From: Parafrankia elaeagni | GTDB lineage: Bacteria > Actinomycetota > Actinomycetes > Frankiales > Frankiaceae | Length of the DNA stretch: 48,892 bases | Direction: 5' to 3' | Assembly (NCBI RefSeq): GCF_000374165.1 | Contig: NZ_KB893745.1 | Coordinates: 1 to 48,892 of the forward strand | Position numbers and translations under genes: made by a program | Part shown: positions 1-9,875 of the stretch, one piece after another | Position numbering within the stretch: the first letter of the stretch is position 1 | Layout: every line of letters begins with the position of its first letter | The notes under the pieces: generated by a model | The model's input: only the letters and a program-made list of their open reading frames with translations | Database searches by the model: none | Told to the model about the DNA's origin: nothing

Positions 1-2
1 CC

Positions 3-365
3 GCCAGTCTGTCGGACAACGCCCTGGGTATACGGCTACTCGACCAGGTCACAGACACCTACCGGGCGATCTCCAAGACCTGGGTCGACAAAGGCTTCAA
101 GAACACCGTGGTCGAGCACGGGGCCACCCTCGGTGTCGACGTCGAGGTCGTCTCCAGAAACACCGGGGCCCGCGGTTTCCACGTCGTGAAACGGCGTTGG
201 GTCGTCGAGCGGACTCTGGGCTGGCTGATGTTCCACCGCCGTCTGGCCCGTGACTACGAGACCCTGCCCGCCAGCTCCGAAGCAATGATCCACATCGCCA
301 TGATCGACAACACGGCCAGGCGCGTAACGGGCGAATCGACACCAACCTGGCGAGATTCTCAATAG
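3..365 (+). pseudogene. IS5-family transposase, C-terminal part (cut by window edge)
   Basis: The reading frame is open from the window edge and ends in a TAG stop, giving about 120 residues. It shows the C-terminal half of an IS5-type DDE transposase: a W-V-D-K-G-F segment, where the second catalytic Asp lies, then a K-R-R-W-V-V-E-R-T-L-G-W-L segment that carries the catalytic Glu, followed by a basic R-R-L-A-R-D-Y-E stretch. The 5' part lies outside the window, so whether the element is intact cannot be judged. Immediately downstream an integrase relic on the other strand is interrupted at about 395, which suggests that this IS inserted into it. I could not identify the terminal inverted repeat. 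Confidence 0.8.
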
Positions 366-394
366 AAGAGAAGCCGCAATCAAGTCAAATCAAA

Positions 395-625
395 CATCCA
401 GTTAGCCGCGTCGAGGACGGCCCGCGCGTCCGATGCCGTGAGCGGACGGACCTCGTCGCGGTCGACGGAGGGAGGATCAACCAGCGTCGCGACGTTCCGG
501 GCGACCCGCCCCCCGCCGGTGCGCGGCCTTCAGCGCACGGGAGATGATCCGGTGCATCTGGAGCACCGTCGCCGCAGCGAGGCCTTCCTTCTCACCGCGG
601 TGGTAGAAGGCTTCAAGGTTGGGGT
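395..625 (-). pseudogene. Tyrosine recombinase (integrase) relic
   Basis: On the minus strand the segment reads N-L-E-A-F-Y-H-R-G-E-K-E-G-L and T-V-L-Q-M-H-R-I-I-S-R-A-L-K-A-A-H-R-R. After a one-base frame change in a G-rich run (about 505-515) it continues V-A-R-N-V-A-T-L-V-D-P-P-S-V and D-E-V-R-P-L-T. This is the typical end of a core-binding domain and its junction to the catalytic domain in actinobacterial phage-type integrases. The catalytic half with the R..HxxR..Y residues is absent because the match stops at about 395, next to the IS5-like element. It is a decayed fragment with no expected function. The frame break and the two-frame match were read directly; the family call is from recognition of the motif pattern. 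Confidence 0.6.
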
Positions 626-814
626 GCGGGCCCACGCCGCGCGACGGCTGCGCGCGGCGACGGCTGCGCGCGGCGCCGGGGCGCCACGCTCGCTGGCGCG
701 TCGACAGCCCACACCCCTCAGAGGCTCAATGGGTGTCCAGGAGCCCCGTCGGCCGACAGCGTTGAGGACGCGAGCCGTGGCCGTCAGAGCCAGACCCGCG
801 CGTCCGCGGGAGGG

Positions 815-1180
815 TCAGTCGCAGAGCCGCTTCCATGTGGTGGCGCCGGGCCGCAGTGTGAAGGTCACGCGATGCCCGGGGTCATCCGTGAAGACGACCT
901 CCGTCTCGCTCACGGGCGTCAGGATTCCGGTCTGGGATGGGTTGCCCCAGCCGTCCGGCGGGTTGAAGTTGCCGTCGTGCAGCGGCGGGACCAGCTCGTA
1001 GTAGCGGTCCTGGTAGTGCGCCTCGCTGATGCCGCAGTGCGTGGGGAGCCCGTAAGGCACCGCCGGGCCCAGTTGCTGGGGTTCCGCGGGCGGGGACCCG
1101 CAGCCGCCGAGCAGCGCGGTCAGGCAGGCGACGGCGACCGCGCTGGCCGCGTGCGTCTGTGCCGAGGTGAAGGCATACAT
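815..1180 (-). CDS. Small secreted lipoprotein, unknown function
   Basis: This 121-residue protein starts at ATG 1180 behind a good GGAGG site; the open frame runs further upstream but without a better start. Residues 10-27 form a hydrophobic signal ending in a lipobox (L-L-G-G-C), so it should be lipidated and anchored outside the membrane. The mature part has the segments T-H-C-G-I and P-P-D-G-W-G-N-P, and a second Cys close to the C-terminus that could pair with the first. This resembles short uncharacterised actinobacterial lipoproteins. It lies alone among transposon relics, so its neighbours say nothing about its role. Confidence 0.7.
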   Translation of the reverse strand: MYAFTSAQTHAASAVAVACLTALLGGCGSPPAEPQQLGPAVPYGLPTHCGISEAHYQDRYYELVPPLHDGNFNPPDGWGNPSQTGILTPVSETEVVFTDDPGHRVTFTLRPGATTWKRLCD

Positions 1181-1419
1181 CTGTCCTCCGTCGGTATCGA
1201 AAGGGAAAGGCTTCCCGTTCCGACGCAGCGCGCGCCACCCCGGTTCCCAGGAAGCTGCCGGGAAACAATGTCGGGTCTCGATCCGACTTGAGTCACGTCC
1301 CGATGTCACGCGGGCCCCCTCTGCGTCACTCTCGGGTGAGACTGCGCTCAGCTCCCACCAGACTGCTGCGACAGCCCGGCGAGGAGGTCTCGCACCTCCT
1401 TCGATTCCCAGCGCTTCAC

Positions 1420-1940
1420 GGCGCACCCACGCCTCGTGGCGCACTCATAGGGCGCCCAGGCGTCGTGGACCACCACCCCATCGAAGTCGGGCAGCACGTC
1501 GAGGGCGTCGATCCCCGCGGTTCCCTGGTTCGGGCGGCAGCCGATGAGGGTGTACTTGTCGGTGCGGGCGCAGTGCAGCCAGTGCAGTTTCCCTGCGACC
1601 CGCAGCCCGGTCTCATCGGCACCGATCACCTCGGCGGCGGCGAGCAGATCACGCACGGCCTCACGGAAGCCGTCCAGTCCGGCGGCGGAGCGGGTGGTCA
1701 TCGCGCCGACCGTGCCCGCCGACAGCGGGATCGGCGACCATCCGCGGCGTCGGCCCGGGATGCCCGCTCTGCCCACCGGGCCGCCGGGCGGTCTTCTTCC
1801 GCAGCGACTTCGGTGGCGACCTGGGCCTCCAACTCGGCGATCCGTTCCAGCGCCCGCGCGAGATCCGTCTGCAGGCTCACCACCAGCGCCGCGAGCTCGT
1901 CATCCGTCGGCACCGACGGTGCCGACGGATCATCAGACAC
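1420..1940 (-). pseudogene. IS66-family transposase relic
   Basis: Two pieces of an IS66 transposase (TnpC) survive on the minus strand in different frames. The N-terminal piece (from about 1940) has the leucine-rich coiled segment L-A-R-A-L-E-R-I-A-E-L-E-A-Q-V typical of IS66 N-termini. The second piece (about 1776 to 1450) carries A-D-E-T-G-L-R-V, the region of a catalytic Asp in the IS66 DDE domain, then H-W-L-H-C-A-R-T-D and V-V-V-H-D-A-W-A-P-Y. The zinc-finger region and the middle of the protein are missing, and the C-terminus beyond H-D-A-W-A-P-Y no longer matches. The element is dead. It abuts the truncated IS1380-type transposase on the other strand. Confidence 0.7.
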
Positions 1941-2034
1941 ACCCGGACCGTACGGTCCGATCAACCACAACACGCCAACACCCCCGGGCTGGCGAGCCAT
2001 CGAACAGCCCCAGCCTGCCACGAAACCAAAAACA

Positions 2035-3212
2035 AGCGGTCTACGAAGCCTGGCCGACATCGGCCTGCTGCGCGCCGAGCCAGAACTGTTCGGAGCGGTG
2101 GCGTCGGACCCCACGGTGTCACGGACCGTCGACCGGCTCGCAGCCGATGTCGACCGGGTCCTGGCCGAGGTGTTCGCAGCGGTGGCGGCCGCGCGGGAAC
2201 GGGTGTGGGCACTCGCCGGGACACACGCCCCGGACCAGACGGTCAGCGCTGACGATCCGCTGGTCGTGGACCTGGACGCGACCCTGGTCCCGGCCCATTC
2301 CGAGAAGGAACAGGCGAAGCCGACGTTCAAGAAAGGGTTCGGGTTCCATCCGCTGTGGGCGTTCATCGACCACGGCACCGACGGCACCGGGGAACCCGCC
2401 GCCGTCCTGCTGCGCCGGGGCAACGCCGGATCGAACACCGCGGCCGACCGCATCACCGTGGCCACGGCGCTCTCGCGCAGCTACCACGACGGCTACGCCG
2501 GAGCAGAAAGGTCCTGATCCGTACCGACGGCGCCGGGGGCACCCACGAGTTCGTCGCCTGGCTGCACCAGCGTCGGGTGGCCTACTCCGTCGGGTTCACC
2601 CTCACCGACGACCACGCCGACCTCATCGCCACACTCCCCGCACAGGCGTGGACCCCGGCCTATGACGCCGGCGGGGTGCCCCGGCCCGGGGCATGGGTCG
2701 CGGAACTGACCGGGCTGCTCGACCTGTCCGGCTGGCCGCCGGGCATGCGGGTCATCCTGCGCCGTGAACGCCCGCACCCCGGCGCCCAGCTACGCATCAC
2801 CGACTCCGACGGCAACCGGATCACCGCGTTCGCGACGAACAGCCCCCGCGGCCAGCTCGCCACCCTCGAACTGCGCCACCGCCACCGCGCCCGCTGCGAG
2901 GACCGTATCCGCGGCGCGAAAGACACCGGCCTGGCCAACCTGCCCCTGCACGACTTCGCCCAGAACCAGATCTGGTGCGCAGTCGTCGCCCTCGCGCTCA
3001 CCCTGACCGCCTGGGCCCAGATCCTCGCCCTGACCGGCCACCAAGCCCGCCGCTGGGAACCGAAACGGCTACGCCACCGGCTCTTCCGCCTCGCCGGCCG
3101 GATCGCCCACCATGCCCGCCGCACCGTCGTGCACCTACCCGGCCACCATCCCTGGGCATCACTCGCGGTCGAGGCGATCACCCAGCTACGCGCCCTGCCC
3201 GCACCCGGATAG
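2035..3212 (+). pseudogene. IS1380-family transposase, N-truncated and frameshifted
   Basis: The first frame runs from about 2035 through L-L-R-A-E-P-E-L-F-G, then D-P-T-V-S-R-T-V-D and P-L-V-V-D-L-D-A-T-L, where the first catalytic Asp of IS1380 transposases lies, then H-P-L-W-A-F and G-N-A-G-S-N-T-A-A-D. It stops at 2517. The protein continues in the +2 frame from about 2500 with R-K-V-L-I-R-T-D-G-A-G-G (second catalytic Asp) and R-C-E-D-R-I-R-G-A-K-D-T-G-L (catalytic Glu) to the stop at 3212. So there is a single frameshift near 2480-2508, and the usual first 60-100 residues are missing where the IS66 relic begins. A sequencing error could explain the frameshift but not the missing N-terminus. 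Confidence 0.8.
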
Positions 3213-3587
3213 CCACCGACCTCCCCGCCCCGCCGACCCGAAGGACCCGCCCCGGAACGTGGACCGGGCGTCCACCTCACGCGACAGTGAGGCAGCCGGC
3301 CACGGCCCGACCCAGCCGAACCCACAACTCAACATCAACAAAGCCGGGAGGACAGCCCACGATCAACGAACCCCAGCCCGCGAAAGATCGAGGCTATTCC
3401 TGTTGGCCGACAGGTCCTGAACTGTGATGCCAAGCCGCTTGTTCCGTCTGTTTTCGCGCCGCGCCGCGAGTAGATCTGGGTATATTTCGGTTCCGGGTGA
3501 CGTCCAGGTGCGAGTTTTTGTCTCACCAAGGGGCGATCTAGTGTTTGGCTGCTCCCTTTAGGGGCAACGGGAATCTGTGAAATTCAA

Positions 3588-3606
3588 GGAGTCGATAGGC
3601 GACTCC
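3588..3606 (+). promoter_or_regulatory. Hairpin in the leader of the acidic repeat gene
   Basis: GGAGTCG (3588-3594) and CGACTCC (3600-3606) form a perfect 7-bp stem with a 5-nt loop, about 185 bases before the start codon. The role is unknown; it could be a leader structure or part of an operator. Confidence 0.4.
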
Positions 3607-3722
3607 CTCTGCTCATTGCGTAGCTTGCACGCGCAAAACAAAGAGGCCGTGTCGCTCGTTGCCGCGAACGCCTGCGCTCCGTAAGGTTCGACCTGCCTAC
3701 CCAGTCGGAAGATTGTTAATCG

Positions 3723-3740
3723 AGGTCTTCAAGGAGACCT
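3723..3740 (+). promoter_or_regulatory. Second leader hairpin before the acidic repeat gene
   Basis: AGGTCT (3723-3728) and AGACCT (3735-3740) form a perfect 6-bp stem around a 6-nt loop that contains AAGG. It lies 50 bases upstream of the start codon. It could be a 5' UTR element; no function can be assigned. Confidence 0.35.
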
Positions 3741-3790
3741 GCTGTGGGTGCGGCTAATGGTTGATGTGCTTAATGTCTAAAGGAGTGGAA

Positions 3791-4651
<861 letters not shown>

Positions 4652-4715
4652 CCTGAGAATGGGCCGAGTCGATCTCGAAACCGGTCTGAACGGACGATGT
4701 CGAGTGGGCCAGCAC

Positions 4716-4764
4716 TCTCCGCTGTCATGGCGACCGGCCGCATCGGCGGTCATGACAGCGGAGA
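4716..4764 (+). terminator. Perfect 14-bp hairpin after the acidic repeat gene
   Basis: TCTCCGCTGTCATG (4716-4729) pairs perfectly with CATGACAGCGGAGA (4751-4764) around a 21-nt GC-rich loop that can itself pair in part. It lies 65 bases after the stop codon. No T-tract follows. It is probably part of a tandem termination or 3'-stabilising structure with the hairpin at 4781-4826. Confidence 0.55.
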
Positions 4765-4780
4765 TTCGAAGTGAGTGACC

Positions 4781-4826
4781 GGCGGTAGATGATTCCGCCC
4801 TGTGGTGGGCGGGATCATCTACCGCC
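4781..4826 (+). terminator. 20-bp stem-loop, probable terminator
   Basis: The left arm 4781-4800 (starting GGCGGTAGATGATTCC) and the right arm 4807-4826 pair over 20 bp with a single G-T type mismatch and a 6-nt loop (tgtggt). It lies 130 bases after the acidic repeat gene. Without a T-run it fits the GC-rich terminators common in actinobacteria, and it could work in both directions. Confidence 0.65.
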
Positions 4827-5249
4827 TCGCGGGATAATGAGACTCCCAATCCGATGGATGATCCCCTGAAGTTCTTTACCTAATGTATGGGTCCTGCTTG
4901 GGATCTCGGCTCTCGTGGGATCCCAGCGACCGTGTACCCATCGCTGTACCCGAGCCGGTGGACGTCGGTGGACGTCCGTGGACAGTGCTTCGGCACGCTC
5001 GTGCTTTGACGGATAGGTCGGGTCGGGCTGGTTCGTGGGGATGGACACGGCCTGACGGCGTGTCGTTCACAGACAAGCAGGCGCGCCGCTTGCAGATCAC
5101 GGAGATGTCTGAAGTCTGCGTGGTCTGGAGTGCGGCGTGCCTGTGGGCGCCTTGTCGCGCGCCGCGGCTGTGGTGGTGGGAGCCGCGGCGCGCGACGCGC
5201 CGACGGTGGCCAGGTCCATTCGCTCGCCGGTCGTCTCCCACGGGCCGGC
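4827..5249. other. Non-coding stretch, nothing recognised
   Basis: Open frames exist on both strands but none has a recognisable protein, a plausible start with a ribosome binding site, or conserved motifs. The only structure seen is GGGATC...GATCCC around 4900-4925. It separates the acidic repeat gene from the decarboxylase relic. Confidence 0.5.
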
Positions 5250-5470
5250 CGGCTCGTGGGTCAGCGGGAGATCGACGCGAAAAGCAATGAGACCACCGAG
5301 TTCCATGAGCTGCTGGAGCCTCTGGACCTGACCGGGGTGACACCCCGCTGGTTGACAGCCCGGCGTCTTCGCCGAGCACCACGTGCTGCGCCCACTCGTA
5401 GTCACACCTGCGACGGCCGGCGACGCGCAGGGCGACGAGTTCCCGTTCGCGGTTCGACAGAGTGGACCTG
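5250..5470 (-). pseudogene. Carboxymuconolactone-decarboxylase-family relic
   Basis: From 5457 the minus strand reads S-N-R-E-R-E-L-V-A-L-R-V-A and C-D-Y-E-W-A-Q-H-V-V-L-G-E-D-A-G-L, the helix pair typical of CMD/AhpD-like proteins (normally R-E-x-V-I-L-R and Y-E-W-x-Q-H). In another frame, at about 5330-5258, follows Q-Q-L-M-E-L-G-G-L-I-A-F, the family's C-terminal helix. The middle segment, about 50 residues in intact members, is missing and the frames differ, so the gene is dead. It lies 76 bases beyond the end of the MaoC gene on the same strand, so it was probably the next gene of that catabolic unit. Confidence 0.6.
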
Positions 5471-5545
5471 TCGTTGGAGTGGACCCGTCGTTGAGCTCCG
5501 GCGACCAGTCCGACTTCGGTAGCGGCGATAACCGGGCTGTGGAAC

Positions 5546-6784
5546 TCAGCCCCCCGCCTTGTCGCCGCCTCGCCCGGCTGGCAGCTCGATCTCGGCGGTG
5601 CAGTCAACCAGCACGCCGCCGTCCTGGTTGGTGAGCTTCAGCTTCACCTGGACCAGCGGCACGCCCCACGCCGAGTCCGCCTGCTTGTCGACGACCTCGG
5701 CGTCGAAGTAGGTGACGTCGCCTTCGAAGGCGGGGCCGCGGAAGTTGGCCCTGGTGTGGCGGACCAGGCCGTCGTGGCCGGCCCAGTAGGCGAGGTAGTC
5801 GGTGCACCAGGCGCCCATGGTGGCGCCGTAGCCGTAGGAGCGGGCCATGCCGACCTCGCTGGCCTTGTCGGCGTCGATGTGGCCGCGTGACGGTCCGACG
5901 TAGAGGCCGTCGCGCAGCCTCGGGTCGATCCTGGCACCTTCCTCGTCGAAGCCGAAGCCGTCGACCCAGCCCGGGTCCTGGTTGATCCAGGGGTCCTCGA
6001 CGCCGGGCGGCGCGGTCCAGTGGGACGTGCCCCAGATGTTGAACAGGAAGGCCCGGTACTCGGTGGTGAAGCTGGCGATGCTGTGCGGGCCGATCACCCG
6101 GCGCGGCAGCGTGTCCCCGACCCTGACGTCCGCGAAGTGCGGCGAGACGCCCTCGCGGTTGCTGAGGAGCCAGTCGTGGCGGACCTTCTCGACCGCGCGC
6201 AGCTCCTGGTCCGTCCAGCGTTTCACGGCCCCGAGCTGGTTCGCGTACATGCCGCGTTTCTCGGCCTCGGAGGCGAGGTACCGGATCGCGGTCGAGCGCT
6301 CGCGGGCCACCAGGGCGCCGCGCTGGTTGGTGTGGACGGTGTCGCCGCGGGAGAACATCGTCGGGCCGGCGAACTTCGTCTCCACGACCTTGTAGTCGTG
6401 GAAACGCCGCTCCTGGAACAGCTTGTCGCCCACCCGGACCGGCACGCCGTAGAACCACCACTCCTCGCCACCGAAGATCAGGTGGCTGCCGGGGATGTAA
6501 CCCACGCATGCCGGCTGGGCGCCGTGGCCGAAGTCCAACGCGACCGCGATGGACTGCGGGGCGGTTATCCCGCCGAACCGCGACGCGCGGGCGAACTGTT
6601 CGTCCCAGTGCAACGGGTTCGGGTAGTCCATCGCCATCACCCAGCGACGGACGTCGGAGGAACTGCACGGGTCGTACAACTGCCCGCCGCCGACCAGCTG
6701 ACCTACCCGGTGGTCGACGTCCGACAGGTCGAGCTCGAGCTTCTCCGGTGCCGCTTTCTCTGGTGCTGCGGACTTTCCACTCAT
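5546..6784 (-). CDS. MaoC-like acyl dehydratase, double-hotdog
   Basis: This 412-residue protein starts at ATG 6784 with GGGAG about 8 bases upstream. Its length and the two separated hotdog regions fit the fused MaoC family: a FAS1-type N-terminal dehydratase domain at roughly 25-200 (V-M-A-M-D-Y-P-N-P-L-H-W-D) and a second hotdog at about 230-400 (W-A-G-H-D-G-L-V-R, F-E-G-D-V-T-Y-F). Such proteins hydrate or dehydrate CoA thioesters, often in sterol or fatty-acid side-chain breakdown; the substrate here is unknown. The gene is divergent from the Baeyer-Villiger-type monooxygenase over a 273-bp intergenic region with a palindrome, so joint control is likely. Downstream lies a decarboxylase relic. 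Confidence 0.85.
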   Translation of the reverse strand: MSGKSAAPEKAAPEKLELDLSDVDHRVGQLVGGGQLYDPCSSSDVRRWVMAMDYPNPLHWDEQFARASRFGGITAPQSIAVALDFGHGAQPACVGYIPGSHLIFGGEEWWFYGVPVRVGDKLFQERRFHDYKVVETKFAGPTMFSRGDTVHTNQRGALVARERSTAIRYLASEAEKRGMYANQLGAVKRWTDQELRAVEKVRHDWLLSNREGVSPHFADVRVGDTLPRRVIGPHSIASFTTEYRAFLFNIWGTSHWTAPPGVEDPWINQDPGWVDGFGFDEEGARIDPRLRDGLYVGPSRGHIDADKASEVGMARSYGYGATMGAWCTDYLAYWAGHDGLVRHTRANFRGPAFEGDVTYFDAEVVDKQADSAWGVPLVQVKLKLTNQDGGVLVDCTAEIELPAGRGGDKAGG

Positions 6785-6917
6785 CAGGCGCTCCCGACTG
6801 TCGGTCGACGGCTACGACGATGCGCGGGGCCGGGCGCCGAGAGCCCGGGGCGCCCCCGGGGCAGCTCGGACCCAGGAGGTCGTCCCGTCAGTGGACTCCT
6901 CATCGCCGACGGCTAGA

Positions 6918-6950
6918 ACCGTATGGTGGATATTGACACCGCAATACGGT
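6918..6950. promoter_or_regulatory. Palindromic operator candidate between MaoC and monooxygenase genes
   Basis: ACCGTAT (6918-6924) and ATACGGT (6944-6950) are perfect inverted repeats. Inside them GGTG (6925-6928) and CACC (6937-6940) are also inverted, around an 8-nt centre. The nested dyad lies in the shared divergent promoter region, 133 bases from the MaoC start and 107 from the monooxygenase start. It has the size of a TetR- or GntR-type operator. No regulator gene is adjacent. Confidence 0.45.
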
Positions 6951-7057
6951 CGCGTCCAGAGTGAGCGCGGCGGACGTCGGCCGGCCGCCTCACCGCTGCC
7001 GCGGCCGGGCAGCAGCGGTCTCTGGCACTCGCACCGGCTCCGAAGCGAGGAACCCGA

Positions 7058-8884
<1,827 letters not shown>

Positions 8885-8900
8885 CGGCGAGGGCGGTGCT

Positions 8901-9875
8901 TCATCTCCAGCCCGGCGCCGTCCAGACCGACGTCTGGCTCGGCCAGGCGGCGGGGATGCGTTCCAGGATGCCGCCGGCGAAGGTGTGGGACAGTCCGAGC
9001 GGTTCCAGGTGGACGTAGCCGATGTGGCAGTCGCACCGGGGGACGGGACACGGTCGGGGGCGCAGCGCCGCGCGGAACGAACCGTCGTACAGGTTGCCCA
9101 GCACGGCCGGGACGAAGTGGCAGCGCCGAACCGTCCCCTCGCCGTCCACGGACACGACGGTCTCGCCGGTTCGGCAGGGCAGGCCGCGGCTGGGATGCGG
9201 GTGGCGGCTGTGGGCGAACAGCGGGTCGATCTCCGCCCAGCCGGCGGCCTCGGCGTCGGTATAGGTACGGCCCTCGGCCGCGTTCACCCACAGGTAGACC
9301 TCGCGGGGGAGATCCCCGCGCAGGCGGCGTGCCGCGTCCAGATGCTCGGGCTGCCCCACGACGCCGGCGCTGAAGCGGACTCCCCGTGCGGTCAGGTCCC
9401 GGCACCGGGCAAGGAAACGCTCGTACCGCACCTGGCCCGGGTGGTAGGTGCACCACAGAGCGAGCCGGGACGGATCCGCGTCGGCCGTCCAGTCGACCCG
9501 GTGACTGAGATTGGTCTGGATCGCGACCCGTTCCACCTGCGGGCAGTGGCTGAGCTCCACCAGCGCCCGCCGGTACCAGGAACGGGCGAGGCCCTCGCCC
9601 CACGGCGTGAACAGCACCGAGACACCGTGGCTCTGCTCCCGGACCCAGCCGACGAAACGCTCGAGCGCCGCCCGGTCCGCCCGCAGCTGCGCGGGCGTGT
9701 CCCGCCGTTTCGCGAACGGGCAGTAGGGGCAGTCGTAGTCACAGCTGGCCAGCGGGCCGCGATAGAGGATCGTCAGCTGCCGCGGGGCGATGCGGTCGTG
9801 GCGCTCGGGCACGGGCTCGGGCACGGGTCCGGGTGCACGTCCGGGTACGGGGCCGGGCGGGAGTGGGAGTGCCAT
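8901..9875 (-). CDS. STM4011-family radical SAM protein
   Basis: This 324-residue protein has a radical SAM cluster motif CxxxCxxC at C45-C49-C52 (S-C-D-Y-D-C-P-Y-C-P). The C-terminal third has further Cys residues in a SPASM/twitch-like arrangement: L-P-C-R-T-G, D-G-E-G-T-V-R-R-C, L-G-N-L-Y-D-G-S and C-x5-C-x-C-H-I-G-Y. It therefore probably binds a second iron-sulfur cluster. Its ATG shares one base with the stop of the STM4012-type gene (TGATG). It is the last gene of the five-gene operon. The first 25 residues are P/G/V repeats and the true start could be slightly internal. The substrate is unknown; SPASM-like radical SAM proteins often modify peptides, but no precursor peptide was found here. 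Confidence 0.85.
   Translation of the reverse strand: MALPLPPGPVPGRAPGPVPEPVPERHDRIAPRQLTILYRGPLASCDYDCPYCPFAKRRDTPAQLRADRAALERFVGWVREQSHGVSVLFTPWGEGLARSWYRRALVELSHCPQVERVAIQTNLSHRVDWTADADPSRLALWCTYHPGQVRYERFLARCRDLTARGVRFSAGVVGQPEHLDAARRLRGDLPREVYLWVNAAEGRTYTDAEAAGWAEIDPLFAHSRHPHPSRGLPCRTGETVVSVDGEGTVRRCHFVPAVLGNLYDGSFRAALRPRPCPVPRCDCHIGYVHLEPLGLSHTFAGGILERIPAAWPSQTSVWTAPGWR

Larger units (their letters stand above)
3213..3790 (+). other. Non-coding: IS1380 right flank, then leader of the acidic repeat gene
   Basis: No convincing gene is present. The part up to about 3425 is GC-rich and probably holds the right end of the IS1380-type element. From about 3425 base composition shifts to visibly more A+T than the rest of the window, and this continues up to the start codon of the acidic repeat protein. 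The leader contains two small hairpins, 3588-3606 and 3723-3740. No standard -35/-10 pair or known riboswitch could be recognised with confidence. Confidence 0.5.

Noticed and set aside
438-1001. 187-codon plus-strand frame
   Set aside because: Overlaps the integrase relic and the lipoprotein gene on the other strand; no start signal or motif.
2035-3212. Programmed frameshift in the IS1380 transposase
   Set aside because: IS1380 elements normally encode the transposase in one frame, and this copy also lacks its N-terminus, so decay or a sequencing error is more likely.
3540-3760. A cyclic-di-AMP or other known riboswitch in the leader
   Set aside because: Secreted actinobacterial wall proteins often have one, but the conserved core motifs could not be found in this leader.
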